A stretch of 64,000 nt of DNA. Source: Clostridium estertheticum subsp. estertheticum (lineage in GTDB: Bacteria > Bacillota > Clostridia > Clostridiales > Clostridiaceae). The translations under genes and the position numbers were made by a program. The stretch lies in NCBI RefSeq assembly GCF_001877035.1, contig NZ_CP015756.1, positions 3,711,001 to 3,775,000 on the forward strand, written 5' to 3'. Of the stretch, positions 49,999-60,073 are shown in pieces. Positions within the stretch are counted from its first letter, which is position 1. Each line of letters opens with the position of its first letter. Under the pieces are notes generated by a model. That model was not told the DNA's origin, did no database searches, and saw only the letters and a list, made by a program, of their open reading frames with translations.

Positions 49999-51093
49999 CT
50001 AGTGAACGGGATCTGCAACCACAAGCACATCAATATATTTGGTATCTCTCATTATTGTCCTAACAATTGAACCCCTTAAAATCTCATGAAATCTAGTTCT
50101 AGCAGATGGGCCTATAATTATCTGAGTTATATTATTATTTGTTGCAAACTCAATAATAGGTCTTTCACGATGTTTTGATCTTTCCACCTTAAGTTCCACA
50201 TCAAGCTTCTCACATAACTTTTTTAATTCTTCTAATTTCTTTGACTCTTCTATTCCATAATTATAATGTTTACTTACAGTTAGAACATAAAATTCTGCTT
50301 TTAGCATTTTTGCCATTCTATAACCGCGCCTAATTAAGTATTCTGCATTAAAATTAAGATTAACACATACCAATATTTTTTCTTGCGCTCCTATTAATCC
50401 AGCTACCTTCTTTTTATTCTTGTATATTACAAGTTTTTCATCCACTTCATTTGCAACTTCTCTTAAGGTAAGTTCTCTTAATGCGGTTAGATTTCCTATT
50501 CTAAAAAAGTTATGCAATGCAGCCTCAATTTTATCCTCTGAATAAACTTTCCCATCCTGTATTCGCCCGCGGAGTGCATCAGGCGATACATCTACAACTT
50601 CAATTTCATCTGCGATGTCAATAATTTTATCTGGCAACGTTTCTTTAACCTTAACTCCAGTCATTCTACTAACATGATTATTTAGACTTTCTAAATGCTG
50701 AATATTAACCGCCGTCATTACATTTATGCCATTATCTAATATTTCTAGAACATCTTCAAAACGCTTTTTATTTCTAGATGTAGGCACATTAGTATGTGCT
50801 AACTCATCTATTATAACAAACTCTGGCTTTCGTGCTATAACTCCATCGATATCAAGTTCTTTTAGATTAATTCCTTTATATTTTATTTCTTTTAAAGGAA
50901 GAATCTCTAAATGTTTTATTTGTTCTTCTGTTCCCACTCTTCCATAAGTTTCTATTATACCTATTATAATATCTATATTGCTTTTTTTCATATCATTAGC
51001 ATCATGGAGCATTTGATAACTCTTGCCCACACCTGGAGCACCACCAATATATATTTTTAACTTTCCTCTGCTTTCTTTTTCATAAGCCTCCAT
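49999..51093 (-). CDS. KdpD N-terminal-type protein (KdpD domain plus USP domain, no kinase)
   Basis: This 364-residue protein matches only the N-terminal cytoplasmic half of KdpD. It has the KdpD domain with Walker A GGAPGVGKS (residues 17-25) and Walker B FVIIDELAHTN (92-102), then a universal-stress-like domain (about 235-360, ending AHTN-independent HEILRGSIVRTIMRDTKYIDV). It stops where the DUF4118 membrane helices should begin, so the four-helix sensor and the kinase are absent. The kinase is supplied by the next gene. In Staphylococcus the USP domain of KdpD binds cyclic di-AMP; the binding motif known there is not obvious here. Confidence 0.87.
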   Translation of the reverse strand: MEAYEKESRGKLKIYIGGAPGVGKSYQMLHDANDMKKSNIDIIIGIIETYGRVGTEEQIKHLEILPLKEIKYKGINLKELDIDGVIARKPEFVIIDELAHTNVPTSRNKKRFEDVLEILDNGINVMTAVNIQHLESLNNHVSRMTGVKVKETLPDKIIDIADEIEVVDVSPDALRGRIQDGKVYSEDKIEAALHNFFRIGNLTALRELTLREVANEVDEKLVIYKNKKKVAGLIGAQEKILVCVNLNFNAEYLIRRGYRMAKMLKAEFYVLTVSKHYNYGIEESKKLEELKKLCEKLDVELKVERSKHRERPIIEFATNNNITQIIIGPSARTRFHEILRGSIVRTIMRDTKYIDVLVVADPVH

Positions 51094-51158
51094 CTACTAT
51101 CACATCCTAAACATATTTTCATTATCAATATAATTTCTGTATAATCATTATATTATGT

Positions 51159-51779
51159 TTAAATATGTGAATCATTAAATAGTTCATAAATATTATTAAA
51201 TAATTCTGCTTCATCAAATTTATTTAAGTTCTTATTTACCTCACTTATTAAATTATAAATTTCTTTGTTATAAGGGTTTGTTCCGAGTACTATTTTTAAA
51301 GTATTATGTGCTTCTTCAAATTTTCCCTCTTCAAGCAACTTCTTTGATTTTGCTATTAATATCTCTTCTTCTAAATCTTTCGAACTTTCAACAAAACTTT
51401 TATCAAGGTTTTCGTTTGAAGTAAATATTTCTTCTAAAACAGAAGTAACTCTATCTGGCGAAAATGGTTTCTGAAGGTAAGCTGCAGCTCCAAGTTTTGT
51501 ACAATCAACAGCATTTTTTACCGTAGCAAATGCAGTCATAATAATAACGGGACAATTAAAACCCATATCGCGGATTATCTTTAATACCTCAGTTCCGCTC
51601 ATTTCCGGCATTCTTATATCCAAAAATATTATATCAATACTTTGCTTTTCTTCTTTTAATATATCTATAGCTGATTTACCGGAATCCGCAGTAAGAACTT
51701 TGTAACCTTTTAGTTCAAGACATGTGGTTAATAACATTCTTATATTTTTTGTATCGTCTATTACCAAAACCTTTTTCAT
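51159..51779 (-). CDS. Response regulator without DNA-binding domain, in the kdp operon
   Basis: ATG at 51779 has GAGGTAGGTG upstream, giving 206 residues. The first 120 form a typical receiver: acidic pocket DD at residues 8-9, phospho-acceptor Asp54 in FLDIRMPEM, Thr in MTAFAT and Lys104 in LQKPF. The rest (about 120-206) is acidic and helical, resembling one or two TPR-like units (KKLLEEGKFEEAHNTLKIVL). There is no winged helix, so it cannot be a classical KdpE. It lies between kdpC and the KdpD-like gene. The output may be protein contact, or a separate DNA-binding regulator may be involved. Confidence 0.83.
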   Translation of the reverse strand: MKKVLVIDDTKNIRMLLTTCLELKGYKVLTADSGKSAIDILKEEKQSIDIIFLDIRMPEMSGTEVLKIIRDMGFNCPVIIMTAFATVKNAVDCTKLGAAAYLQKPFSPDRVTSVLEEIFTSNENLDKSFVESSKDLEEEILIAKSKKLLEEGKFEEAHNTLKIVLGTNPYNKEIYNLISEVNKNLNKFDEAELFNNIYELFNDSHI

Positions 51780-51867
51780 ATTATTCACCTACCTCATTAA
51801 TTTTATTGTTCACATAAATCTAAGATTGTACTAAAATAATTACATTATATAATAAATATTTTCCTTT

Positions 51868-52506
51868 TTAAAGTGTGCCTTTGCTTTTTAATATATTAGC
51901 TATATCTAAATTAGCTTTTAATACATTCACTCTTGGTTCCCCAAATATGCCTAAAGTTCTTCCTTGTGTATTGTTTAATATAATATTATTTAAATCTGTT
52001 GAGCTAATATTAGTAGCCTTTGCAACAGCTGATACCTGTATCTTAGCAGACTGGGGACTAATATTAGGATCAAGTCCTGAAGCAGAACTTGTTAACAAAT
52101 CAGTAGGTACATCTCCTGCTTTTAACCCAGGATGACTTTTTAAAAAATCACCCATATCTTTTCTTACTCTATCTATTAAAACAGGATTTGATGGGCCAAG
52201 ATTAGACGACCCAGAAGTTACACCTGTATATGCAATATTACCTTTACTATCAGGCTTCAAATCTGCTTTTGTATAGGTATTATAATTAGAATTTGAAACT
52301 CTAGAGCGAAAAAACCTTTTATCAGTAAAACTTTGCCCTATAAGCCCTGAGCCAACCTCTTTCCCATTAAAACTAACAATACTTCCATTAGCCTTTTTAT
52401 TAAATAACACTTGGCTTATTCCAGTCATAGCTAGGGGGTATATTAAACCACATATAACAAAGAGTACCACACTTAATAATACCGATTTTTTTAACATATC
52501 TTTCAT
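51868..52506 (-). CDS. kdpC: Potassium-transporting ATPase subunit KdpC
   Basis: This 212-residue subunit has one N-terminal membrane helix (about residues 9-29) and a periplasmic-side domain. Family phrases are [21 protein letters not shown] (about 59-79), [17 protein letters not shown] and [18 protein letters not shown]. The ending [15 protein letters not shown] is typical. KdpC stabilises the KdpFABC complex, a high-affinity ATP-driven K+ uptake pump. It follows kdpB after 29 bases in the same operon. Confidence 0.93.
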   Translation of the reverse strand: MKDMLKKSVLLSVVLFVICGLIYPLAMTGISQVLFNKKANGSIVSFNGKEVGSGLIGQSFTDKRFFRSRVSNSNYNTYTKADLKPDSKGNIAYTGVTSGSSNLGPSNPVLIDRVRKDMGDFLKSHPGLKAGDVPTDLLTSSASGLDPNISPQSAKIQVSAVAKATNISSTDLNNIILNNTQGRTLGIFGEPRVNVLKANLDIANILKSKGTL

Positions 52507-52535
52507 TTCTATCTCTCCTCATATAAAACCTCAGA

Positions 52536-54587
52536 TTATCCTAGGTTTAGAATTCTAAGTAACGGCGTAACTGCTAAATCTAATAGTTTAATTCCTACAA
52601 ATGGAGCAATAAGTCCACCTAATCCATAAATTAATAGATTTCTGCGAAGTAAGGCTTCTGATTTCATTGGTGTATATTTTACACCTTTCATTGTTATAGG
52701 AATTAAAGCTGGAATTATTATAGCATTAAATATTAAAGCTGATAGTATAGCACTATGAGGCGTTGATAATCCCATAATATTTAGTACATTCATCCGTGCT
52801 ATTCCTACTGCAAACATAGCAGGAATAATTGCAAAGTATTTTGCTACATCATTTGCTATACTAAAAGTAGTGAGCGCTCCTCTTGTTATAAGGAGTTGTT
52901 TACCAATTTCTACAACCTCTAATATTTTTGTAGGATCTGAATCAAGATCAACCATATTTGCGGCTTCTTTAGCTGCTGTAGTTCCACTATTCATTGCAAT
53001 TCCTACATCTGCCATAGCTAGTGCTGGGGCATCATTTGTTCCATCCCCTGTCATAGCAACAAGCTTACCTAAATCCTGCTCTTTTTTAATTACAGCGATT
53101 TTATCTTCTGGCTTGCATTCTGCTACAAAATCATCTACACCAGCCTCCCTTGCTATAGTTGCTGCAGTAAGAGGATTATCTCCAGTACACATAATAGTTT
53201 TAATACCCATTTCGCGAAGTCTTGCAAACCTTGCTGTAAGACCAGGTTTTACGGTATCTTTTAAGTAAATAACACCAAATATCTCATTTCCAACGCAAAC
53301 AGTAAGTGGTGTACCACCGGCACTAGCAACTCTTATTACAGCAGCTTCTAAATCTGTAGGAGCTTTTCCATTGATTTTCTCCACATATTTAATTATAGAA
53401 TCTGATGCGCCTTTTCGAATTTGGACTCCATTTGATAGGTTCATACCGCTCATTCTTGTCTGCGCCGTAAACTCTACAAATTCAGCATCTTTATAATCAT
53501 CTTCATTAATTGAAACTCCTTGTTTCTTTGCAAGTTCAATTACTGACTTGCCTTCTGGAGTTGTATCTTTTATAGATGAAATTAAAGCTTCAGTCCTAAG
53601 CTCTTCTAAAGTATGTCTTCCCACCGGTATAAATTCAGCTGCAAGTCTGTTACCATAAGTTATTGTTCCAGTTTTATCAAGAATCATTGTATCTACATCT
53701 CCACAAGCCTCGACAGCTTTACCTGACATTGCAATTACATTAAATCTTGTTACTCTATCCATTCCTGCTATTCCGATTGCTGAGAGAAGTCCTCCGATAG
53801 TTGTAGGAATAAGACAAACAAGTAGTGCTATAAGTGTGGATACCTGAATAGTAACTTTAGAGTAGTTAGCCATAGGATATAAAGTTACTATAACAATTAA
53901 AAATATTATTGTTAAAGCTACAAGTAGCGTACTTAACGCAATTTCATTTGGCGATTTTTTCCTTGAAGCACCTTCAACCAATTTAATCATCTTATCTAAA
54001 AATGATTCTCCCGGAGTTACTGTTATTTCAACTTTAAGCCAATCACTAACAACCTTTGTTCCACCTGTTACAGATCCAAAATCACCACCTGATTCCTTAA
54101 GTACAGGGGCCGATTCTCCAGTAATTGCAGATTCATCAACTGATGCAAGTCCTTCAATTACCTCCCCATCATTAGGAATAAAATCACCAGTCTCAACAAG
54201 AACTATATCTCCCTTTTTTAGCTTAGCAGCATTTATTAATTTAAAATTCCCTTTTGAATCTAATAATTTTGCAATTGCATCCGTTCGGGACTTTTTTAAA
54301 CTTTCGGCTTGAGCTTTTCCTCTTCCTTCAGCCACTGCTTCAGCAAAATTTGCAAACAGAACTGTAATAAGTAATATAAATGATACAAGTCCATTGTATC
54401 CTCTAATATTTTCACCTTTATCACCAAATACATATGGGAAAAAGGTTAGAAATAAAGTTATTACAAACCCAATTTCAACTACAAACATTACAGGATTTTT
54501 CATCATGTATTTAGGATTTAATTTTATAAAAGCACCCTTAATAGCATCTTTGAGTATATCCCCAGTTATAATTTTTTTCTTACTCAT
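52536..54587 (-). CDS. kdpB: Potassium-transporting ATPase ATP-binding subunit KdpB
   Basis: This 683-residue P-type ATPase is the energy-coupling subunit of the Kdp pump. The phosphorylation motif [11 protein letters not shown], the actuator motif [11 protein letters not shown], the hinge [12 protein letters not shown] and the nucleotide-binding QTRMSGMNL region are present and intact. Length and seven predicted membrane helices match the family. A gap of about 20 bases separates it from kdpA. It is regulated as part of the kdp operon. Confidence 0.95.
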   Translation of the reverse strand: MSKKKIITGDILKDAIKGAFIKLNPKYMMKNPVMFVVEIGFVITLFLTFFPYVFGDKGENIRGYNGLVSFILLITVLFANFAEAVAEGRGKAQAESLKKSRTDAIAKLLDSKGNFKLINAAKLKKGDIVLVETGDFIPNDGEVIEGLASVDESAITGESAPVLKESGGDFGSVTGGTKVVSDWLKVEITVTPGESFLDKMIKLVEGASRKKSPNEIALSTLLVALTIIFLIVIVTLYPMANYSKVTIQVSTLIALLVCLIPTTIGGLLSAIGIAGMDRVTRFNVIAMSGKAVEACGDVDTMILDKTGTITYGNRLAAEFIPVGRHTLEELRTEALISSIKDTTPEGKSVIELAKKQGVSINEDDYKDAEFVEFTAQTRMSGMNLSNGVQIRKGASDSIIKYVEKINGKAPTDLEAAVIRVASAGGTPLTVCVGNEIFGVIYLKDTVKPGLTARFARLREMGIKTIMCTGDNPLTAATIAREAGVDDFVAECKPEDKIAVIKKEQDLGKLVAMTGDGTNDAPALAMADVGIAMNSGTTAAKEAANMVDLDSDPTKILEVVEIGKQLLITRGALTTFSIANDVAKYFAIIPAMFAVGIARMNVLNIMGLSTPHSAILSALIFNAIIIPALIPITMKGVKYTPMKSEALLRRNLLIYGLGGLIAPFVGIKLLDLAVTPLLRILNLG

Positions 54588-54606
54588 AATATATCCAAGC
54601 CCCTTT

Positions 54607-56286
54607 CTAATGACCTAGCATTAAATGTTCTGCTATAGGTCCGAGTGTAAGTGCTGGCAAGAATGTCAAAGCACCTATTATTATTACAACACTAATTAAA
54701 ATCACTACAAATATGCTATTATCTGTTCTAAATGTAGCCATAGTTTCAGCAGCAGCATGTTTAGATGCAAGAGAACCTGCAACAGCCAGTAGTATTATTA
54801 TTGATAAATATCTTCCAAGGAGCATCACAATACCAGTTGTAGTATTCGCAAACATTGTGTTTCCATTGAAACCTGCAAATACTGAACCGTTATTGGCCGC
54901 CGCCGATGTAAATTGATAAACTGTTTCAGTTAGTCCATGAAAGCCCGAATTTGTTATTGAGCTAAGTCCCATTTTTGTTGAAAGTGCCACAGCCGATGGA
55001 AATAATATTATAAATGGATGCACTAGTATTGCAAGTGCAATCAGTTTTATCTCTTTACCTTCTATTTTCTTACCTAAAAATTCAGGTGTCCGTCCAACCA
55101 TTAACCCTGCAATAAATACTGTGATTATTGCATACATCATCATATTCATAAAACCTACACCTTTACCACCAAAGACTACATTGAGCATCATATTCCATAA
55201 TGGTACAATTCCTCCCAGTGGCATTAGTGAATCATGCATAGTATTCACAGTTCCAGTGGTAAAAGCAGTTGTAATAGTAGTAAATAATGCTGATGCTGCG
55301 ATTCCAAATCTAACCTCTTTACCTTCCATATTACCCATAACTTGACTTAGCCCAACATGGGCTAAATTCGGATTTCCAGCTTTTTCTGACATGTATATAA
55401 TAGGAATCATCATTACAAGTAGGACCCCCATTGTAATAAAAATCATTAAGCTTTGTTTTTTATTTTTAAGCATTAATCCAAAGGCAATAACTAATGCTCC
55501 AGGTAATGCCATCATTGAAAGTAATTCAACTAAATTTGAAAAGGCCGTTGGATTTTCAAAAGGATGTGCAGAGTTTGCATTAAAGAACCCTCCACCATTT
55601 GTTCCTATATGCTTTATTGATTCAAGGGATGCAACTGGTCCCATTGCAATATCTTGATATTTACTTTCTATTGTTGTTATAGTTTTATTAGGGGCAAGAG
55701 TTTGAGGTACTCCTTGCGATACTAAAATCACTGTAACAAATATTGATAATGGAAGTAAAATTCTTGTAATTATTCTTGTCATATCTACGAAAAAATTGCC
55801 AAGTGTCCTTTTTTTGCCAATAATTCCTCTCATAAATGCACTTGCAGCAGCAAAACCAGTAGATGCAGATGTAAACATTAAAAAGGTCATTACTCCCATC
55901 TGACTTAAATAAGATACTCCTGATTCTCCAGCATAACCTTGTAGATTAGTGTTTGTTATAAAACTTATAGCTGTATTAAATGATAAATCTGGTTTCATTG
56001 CTGTTATATTATTAGGATTTAGAAAGAGTAAATTTTGTATTCTTAAAATAATATAAGCACATAAGCACATTATTGCATTTGATATTATTATTGCGAGGAT
56101 ATATGTTTTCCAGTTCATTTCCTCATTCTTTATTCCAGTTACTTTAAAAATTAAATTATCAACTTTGTTAAGCAATGGATCTACAAAACTTTTTTCTCCA
56201 CTTAGAACATAGTAGACATATCTTCCTAAAGGAATAATAATTAAAACGAAAATAATTAACGGTATAATAATTTGTATAACATCCAT
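54607..56286 (-). CDS. kdpA: Potassium-transporting ATPase K+-binding subunit KdpA
   Basis: This 559-residue, ten-helix protein is the potassium-binding subunit of Kdp and is related to K+ channel/transporter selectivity folds. The selectivity-type loops are visible as [19 protein letters not shown] (about 112-130), [19 protein letters not shown] (about 227-245), [18 protein letters not shown] and [18 protein letters not shown]. The start is preceded by GGAGGTC. It is the first large gene of kdpFABC, 26 bases after kdpF. Confidence 0.95.
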   Translation of the reverse strand: MDVIQIIIPLIIFVLIIIPLGRYVYYVLSGEKSFVDPLLNKVDNLIFKVTGIKNEEMNWKTYILAIIISNAIMCLCAYIILRIQNLLFLNPNNITAMKPDLSFNTAISFITNTNLQGYAGESGVSYLSQMGVMTFLMFTSASTGFAAASAFMRGIIGKKRTLGNFFVDMTRIITRILLPLSIFVTVILVSQGVPQTLAPNKTITTIESKYQDIAMGPVASLESIKHIGTNGGGFFNANSAHPFENPTAFSNLVELLSMMALPGALVIAFGLMLKNKKQSLMIFITMGVLLVMMIPIIYMSEKAGNPNLAHVGLSQVMGNMEGKEVRFGIAASALFTTITTAFTTGTVNTMHDSLMPLGGIVPLWNMMLNVVFGGKGVGFMNMMMYAIITVFIAGLMVGRTPEFLGKKIEGKEIKLIALAILVHPFIILFPSAVALSTKMGLSSITNSGFHGLTETVYQFTSAAANNGSVFAGFNGNTMFANTTTGIVMLLGRYLSIIILLAVAGSLASKHAAAETMATFRTDNSIFVVILISVVIIIGALTFLPALTLGPIAEHLMLGH

Positions 56287-56312
56287 TTAATAGACCTCCT
56301 TGTGAAATGTCG

Positions 56313-56390
56313 TTAAACTTTTTCTGGATTTAAAAGTGCATAAAACAAATAAAGAAACAGCAATATTATAATTATTATTAACCCAACCAT
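56313..56390 (-). CDS. kdpF: KdpF small subunit (25 aa)
   Basis: A 25-residue peptide, MVGLIIIIILLFLYLFYALL followed by NPEKV, is encoded just upstream of kdpA. It is a single membrane helix ending in the typical YALLNPEKF-like tail of KdpF, which stabilises the Kdp complex in lipid. GGGAGG lies about six bases before the ATG. Confidence 0.88.
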   Translation of the reverse strand: MVGLIIIIILLFLYLFYALLNPEKV

Positions 56391-56639
56391 ATACATCCTC
56401 CCTTAATAAAACTAAATCTTTTAATTTTTGCTATTTACTGCAATATCGCATAAAGAGATTATAATCCCTATTAGGATTTTACTACAGCTTCGATAAAGCT
56501 CGCTTAAAATGTTCTTGCATCCATTTTTGCTCATTATAACAAACTATATGCTCCGCTCATACTTCTACCTCTATTATTGACGCTTCTCCTTGCTATTACG
56601 TTTATTATTTAATTTTGAAATTAACTTAATGTAATTAAT
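56391..56639 (-). ncRNA. Unidentified structured leader upstream of kdpFABC
   Basis: The roughly 250 bases before kdpF are not coding. They are less AT-rich than other spacers and rich in purine-bounded motifs. On the minus strand a core reads GAGGTAGAAGTATGAGCGG, then GCAAAAATGGATGCAAGAAC, AAGCGAGCTTTATCGAAGCT (a small stem) and AATCCTAATAGGGATTATAA (an 8-bp stem). The pattern is reminiscent of an RNA element. I could not match it to the c-di-AMP (ydaO), lysine, M-box or purine cores that I know. Confidence 0.4.
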
Positions 56640-56640
56640 A

Positions 56641-56690
56641 AAAAAATAAGACAGGCAAGAGATTTCTCTTTTGCCTGTCTATTTAATATA
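56641..56690 (-). terminator. Intrinsic terminator 5' of the kdp leader
   Basis: AGACAGGCAA (56649-56658) pairs with TTGCCTGTCT (56671-56680), with inner GAGA/TCTC pairing. On the minus strand it is followed by TATTTTTTTATT. No gene lies upstream on that strand, so it either ends an undetected small RNA or attenuates a transcript that starts near 56720. Confidence 0.8.
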
Positions 56691-56736
56691 TTTATGTATA
56701 AAATACATTTTTTAATAATTCTACACTAACTGAGAT

Positions 56737-56765
56737 TATATAACATCATATATGATAACTATCAA
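56737..56765 (-). promoter_or_regulatory. Possible promoter upstream of the orphan terminator
   Basis: On the minus strand TTGATA (56765-56760), 17 bases, TATATA (56742-56737). A transcript from here would meet the terminator within about 40-80 bases and then, if it reads through, the kdp leader. Confidence 0.4.
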
Positions 56766-56851
56766 ACATTACATATCTTCGTTTTTTTGTTATACTATTA
56801 TTGGAGCTGTACAAACTAACTCTACAATAAGCTTATGAGGAGATTAATAAA

Positions 56852-57496
56852 ATGAAAGATTTTGCATTTATATCCGATTTTGATGGAACCCTTACTAAAA
56901 AAGATTTTTATAAAATATTATCTGATACATACTATAAAGAAGAACTTTCACCCATATTTAAGTCTTGGAAAAATGGAGAAATGAAGGACAGAGAATATTT
57001 GAACTATGTTTTTAATAACGTTAATAGAAATGAAGAAGAGCTTCTCGAAGATATTTTAAATATTGCCTTTGATCCTACCGCTATTGCTTTCATTGATAAG
57101 GTTAAAGCTGCTGGTGGAGATTTTATTATTATAAGTGCAGGAACAAATTATTACATAGATAAGGTACTTGAAAAAAATCATATAGAAGGGGTAGATGTTT
57201 ATTCAAATAAGAGTGTTTTCAAAGACAATGGAATTCACTTTGATTTAAATGAACATGATGAATTTTACTCAGACTTATATGGCATTGATAAATTAATTGT
57301 TGTTGAAAAATTAAAAGTTAATTATAAAAAAATTTTTTATGCCGGTGATAGTACCCCTGATCTTAAACCTGCATTAATTTCTGACGCTGTTTTCGCTAAA
57401 GGAAAATTAGTAAATCTTTTGAAAGAAAAAAACAAAGATTTTATAGAATTTGAAAATTTCTCAGAAGTTTGGGATAAGTTAAAGATACACTTATAA
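56852..57496 (+). CDS. HAD-superfamily phosphatase (MtnX-like)
   Basis: This 214-residue protein is a haloacid dehalogenase-type phosphatase. Motif I is ISDFDGTLT (residues 7-15), motif II ISAGTN (about 94-99) and motif III GDSTPDLKPAL (about 169-179). Length and the small helical cap (about 20-75) resemble MtnX-like or phosphoserine-phosphatase-like members. In methionine salvage MtnX dephosphorylates an intermediate, but no mtn gene is nearby, so the substrate is open. GAGGAG precedes the ATG, and a clear terminator follows. Confidence 0.82.
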   Translation: MKDFAFISDFDGTLTKKDFYKILSDTYYKEELSPIFKSWKNGEMKDREYLNYVFNNVNRNEEELLEDILNIAFDPTAIAFIDKVKAAGGDFIIISAGTNYYIDKVLEKNHIEGVDVYSNKSVFKDNGIHFDLNEHDEFYSDLYGIDKLIVVEKLKVNYKKIFYAGDSTPDLKPALISDAVFAKGKLVNLLKEKNKDFIEFENFSEVWDKLKIHL

Positions 57497-57502
57497 AAAA
57501 TA

Positions 57503-57550
57503 CACTTATTTACCTAACATTTTGCTTAAGTAAATAAGTGCATTTTATTT
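57503..57550 (+). terminator. Intrinsic terminator after the HAD phosphatase gene
   Basis: CACTTATTTAC (57503-57513) pairs with GTAAATAAGTG (57530-57540), followed by CATTTTATTTT. Confidence 0.75.
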
Positions 57551-57566
57551 TAAATTTTCTACATTA

Positions 57567-58400
57567 TTAGTCTATGTAAACTTCTCTTAACATCTTAATT
57601 TCTTTTGCATGTCCTTCTAATTCATTAGGTGTTTCTAAATAAAATGGTAAATGTCGCAGCTTCGGATGGTTAATAATTCTAGTAATCGCCTCTATTCCGA
57701 TAGATCCTTCGCCTATTGTTTCATGACGATCTTTATGACTTTCAAATGGATTTTTGCTATCATTTAAATGAATTGCATATAACTTATCAAGACCTATAAT
57801 TTTATCAAATTCATTTATGACTCCATCTAGATTATTAACTATGTCATAACCAGCATCATATACATGACAAGTATCAAAGCATACACCCATTTTCCCATCT
57901 AGTGTAACTCCATCAAGTATTTGTTTTAATTCTTCAAAAGTCCTACCTACTTCTGTTCCTTTACCAGCCATTGTTTCAAGAAGTACAGTAGTTGTTTGTT
58001 CTGGCTTTAGTATAGAATTTAGCATATTTATAATATATTCTATTCCAATCTGCGTACCTTGTTTTACATGACTTCCTGGATGGAAATTATAAAAGCTGTT
58101 TGGAAAAAATTCCATCCTTTTTAAATCATCTTCCATAATCATTCTTGCAAAATCTCTTGTTTTCACATCAGCAGAGCATGCATTTAATGTGTATGGAGCA
58201 TGTGCTAGAATTGTAGCAAATTTGTTTTCTTTTAGTATTTCGAGAAGCGCCACTACATCATTTGGATCAATATCTTTTGCTTTACTACCACGAGGATTTC
58301 TAGTAAAAAACTGGAATGTATTTGCTCCTATGCTAAGAGCATCTTCCCCCATAGCCTTATAACCTTTAGATACCGATAAATGACAACCTATATTTAACAT
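57567..58400 (-). CDS. nfo: Endonuclease IV (AP endonuclease)
   Basis: This 277-residue TIM-barrel enzyme cuts DNA at abasic sites during base excision repair. Zinc-binding motifs are intact: FHPGSH (about residues 101-106), [13 protein letters not shown] (about 140-152), [13 protein letters not shown] (about 173-185) and [22 protein letters not shown] (about 211-232). Length and N-terminus ([14 protein letters not shown]) are as in the family. It lies 40 bases downstream of the Xaa-Pro peptidase gene in the same direction; co-transcription is possible. Confidence 0.93.
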   Translation of the reverse strand: MLNIGCHLSVSKGYKAMGEDALSIGANTFQFFTRNPRGSKAKDIDPNDVVALLEILKENKFATILAHAPYTLNACSADVKTRDFARMIMEDDLKRMEFFPNSFYNFHPGSHVKQGTQIGIEYIINMLNSILKPEQTTTVLLETMAGKGTEVGRTFEELKQILDGVTLDGKMGVCFDTCHVYDAGYDIVNNLDGVINEFDKIIGLDKLYAIHLNDSKNPFESHKDRHETIGEGSIGIEAITRIINHPKLRHLPFYLETPNELEGHAKEIKMLREVYID

Positions 58401-58439
58401 ACTTATTCCTCCAATAAAAACTTATAAATATATCTTACC

Positions 58440-59516
58440 CTATTCTACAATAATTAAGTCTTTTGTATAATGGTTTAATACCTCACAACCATCCTTAGTA
58501 ACTATTACTAAATCTTCAATACGAACCCCAACGTCACCTGGTAGATAAATACCTGGTTCAATTGAAAAAATTTGTCCTACCTGAACTTTATCAGTATTCG
58601 AAGCGGAAACATCTCCAAAGTCATGTACTTCTATTCCTATTGAATGTCCTAATCTATGTGTGAAATATTTTCCATAACCTTTCTCTGTAATATACTCTCT
58701 AGCCGCAGCATCGATATCACAAAATCTAACTCCCGCTTTAACTTTGGCAATTCCTCTTTTATTTGCTTCCTTAACAATGTTGTAAACTTCTCTACTGTGG
58801 TCTGATACTGTTTTATAAAAAACAGTCCTAGTCATATCTGAGCAATATGAATCTTTTTTGCATCCGATATCAATAACTATACTGTCACCTTCTTTAACTT
58901 TTGACTCATCCATTTCATGATGAGGGTCAGCAGCATTTGCACCATAACCTATAATTGGGTCAAACGAATGTCCCTGAGTGCCCATATCATCCCATATATC
59001 TGAAAGTAACTTTCCCATCTTTTTTTCAGAATATTTTTTAGGAATGAGTTTTATCATTTTATCAACAGCAATATCATTTAGTTTTGACGCCGCTCTCATT
59101 AAATCTTTTTCATTCTCATCCTTACACATTCTCACCCTATCTAAAATCTCAGATCCATTAACAAATGTGCTACCGCCTTTGAGCTTCATTAACTTTATTA
59201 AGAAATGAGCTGGCCAATTTTTATCTATACCCATTGGCGCATCTTTATCAATGTTTTTTGCAAGAATTTCTACTGGATTCTGAGTATCATTAAACCATAT
59301 TTTTTCTACACCTAAATCTTCATTTATAGGGAATAACTCATTAATAAACAATTTATTTTGTCCATCTAAATTAATATAGAGCACAATCATTCTCTCTCCA
59401 GATAAAATCCATTTCCCTGTAAGATAGAATATAGCCGCAGGATCAGAAACTATCATTTGAGGTATTTTATCTTTTGCCATAATTTTCAAAACTTTGTTAA
59501 GTCTTTCCTTTAACAT
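58440..59516 (-). CDS. M24-family Xaa-Pro aminopeptidase/dipeptidase
   Basis: This 358-residue protein has the creatinase-like N-terminal domain (1-125) and the pita-bread M24 catalytic domain. Metal ligands are seen in VIDIGCKKDSYCSDMTRTVF (two Asp), HRLGHSIGIEVHD (His), IFSIEPGIYLPGDVG (Glu) and VRIEDLV (Glu). It probably removes N-terminal residues before proline or splits Xaa-Pro dipeptides (PepP/PepQ group). It is cytoplasmic. GGAGG lies upstream of the start. Confidence 0.88.
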   Translation of the reverse strand: MLKERLNKVLKIMAKDKIPQMIVSDPAAIFYLTGKWILSGERMIVLYINLDGQNKLFINELFPINEDLGVEKIWFNDTQNPVEILAKNIDKDAPMGIDKNWPAHFLIKLMKLKGGSTFVNGSEILDRVRMCKDENEKDLMRAASKLNDIAVDKMIKLIPKKYSEKKMGKLLSDIWDDMGTQGHSFDPIIGYGANAADPHHEMDESKVKEGDSIVIDIGCKKDSYCSDMTRTVFYKTVSDHSREVYNIVKEANKRGIAKVKAGVRFCDIDAAAREYITEKGYGKYFTHRLGHSIGIEVHDFGDVSASNTDKVQVGQIFSIEPGIYLPGDVGVRIEDLVIVTKDGCEVLNHYTKDLIIVE

Positions 59517-59621
59517 TAAAATCCCTCCTAATATATTGTGTTATCCTACTTTCAATCTATCATAAAATTTAAATAATGTACATGGTTTTTCATATATTTA
59601 AATGAACTCAACATTTAAAAC

Positions 59622-59644
59622 AAAAAAGGCCCCACTAAGCCTTC
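59622..59644 (-). terminator. Intrinsic terminator of the DUF6465-like gene
   Basis: On the minus strand AAGGC-TTAGTGGG-GCCTTTTTT forms a compact hairpin with a T-run, 22 bases after the stop. Confidence 0.75.
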
Positions 59645-59665
59645 TCTACTTTTAGTGAATTTATA

Positions 59666-60073
59666 TTAAGATAATTTAATATTTATTTTAATTTCTCCAT
59701 TTACCAAACAGTAGGCTGTATCCTCTTCAACCTTTATATATACATCTAAAGTCTTAAGTTCTGTAATCTTATGAGATTTTGTCCATTCTTTATATACTTC
59801 TTCTAGTATTGTTCCTTTTGAAATCTCTTTACCCTGATATTGCACATATAAACCAACATCAATTTTCTTAGATATTGTTCTTTTAGCTGCTGTCTTTTTT
59901 ACAGCAGTAGTTACCTTCTTGGCTTTTGATTTAACATTTTTTGCAACATCTTTTACCCCGTTAATAGTCTTTTCAACATTTTCTTTTGTGACATCAGACA
60001 CTATTGTTATTGCCTCTTCTGTTCCCTCACTAGTAGCTTTTTTATCAGAAGCTAGAGTATTATCTTTTTCCAT
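59666..60073 (-). CDS. DUF6465-like Lys/Ala-rich protein
   Basis: ATG at 60073 follows GGAGGT; an ATG five codons earlier overlaps that site and is rejected. The 135-residue product has an N-terminal part rich in Lys, Thr, Val and Ala (VAKNVKSKAKKVTTAVKKTA, about 43-62), resembling histone-like or tail sequences. A folded C-terminal domain follows (about 70-135, VGLYVQYQGKEISKGTILEEV and DVYIKVEEDTAYCLVNGEI). The C-terminal domain resembles clostridial DUF6465 proteins. Function is unknown; the basic repeats may bind nucleic acid. Confidence 0.65.
   Translation of the reverse strand: MEKDNTLASDKKATSEGTEEAITIVSDVTKENVEKTINGVKDVAKNVKSKAKKVTTAVKKTAAKRTISKKIDVGLYVQYQGKEISKGTILEEVYKEWTKSHKITELKTLDVYIKVEEDTAYCLVNGEIKINIKLS

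Noticed and set aside
54607-56286. Long plus-strand open frames across kdpA and kdpB
   Set aside because: They are antisense shadows of strongly conserved membrane proteins, produced by the codon pattern of hydrophobic residues.
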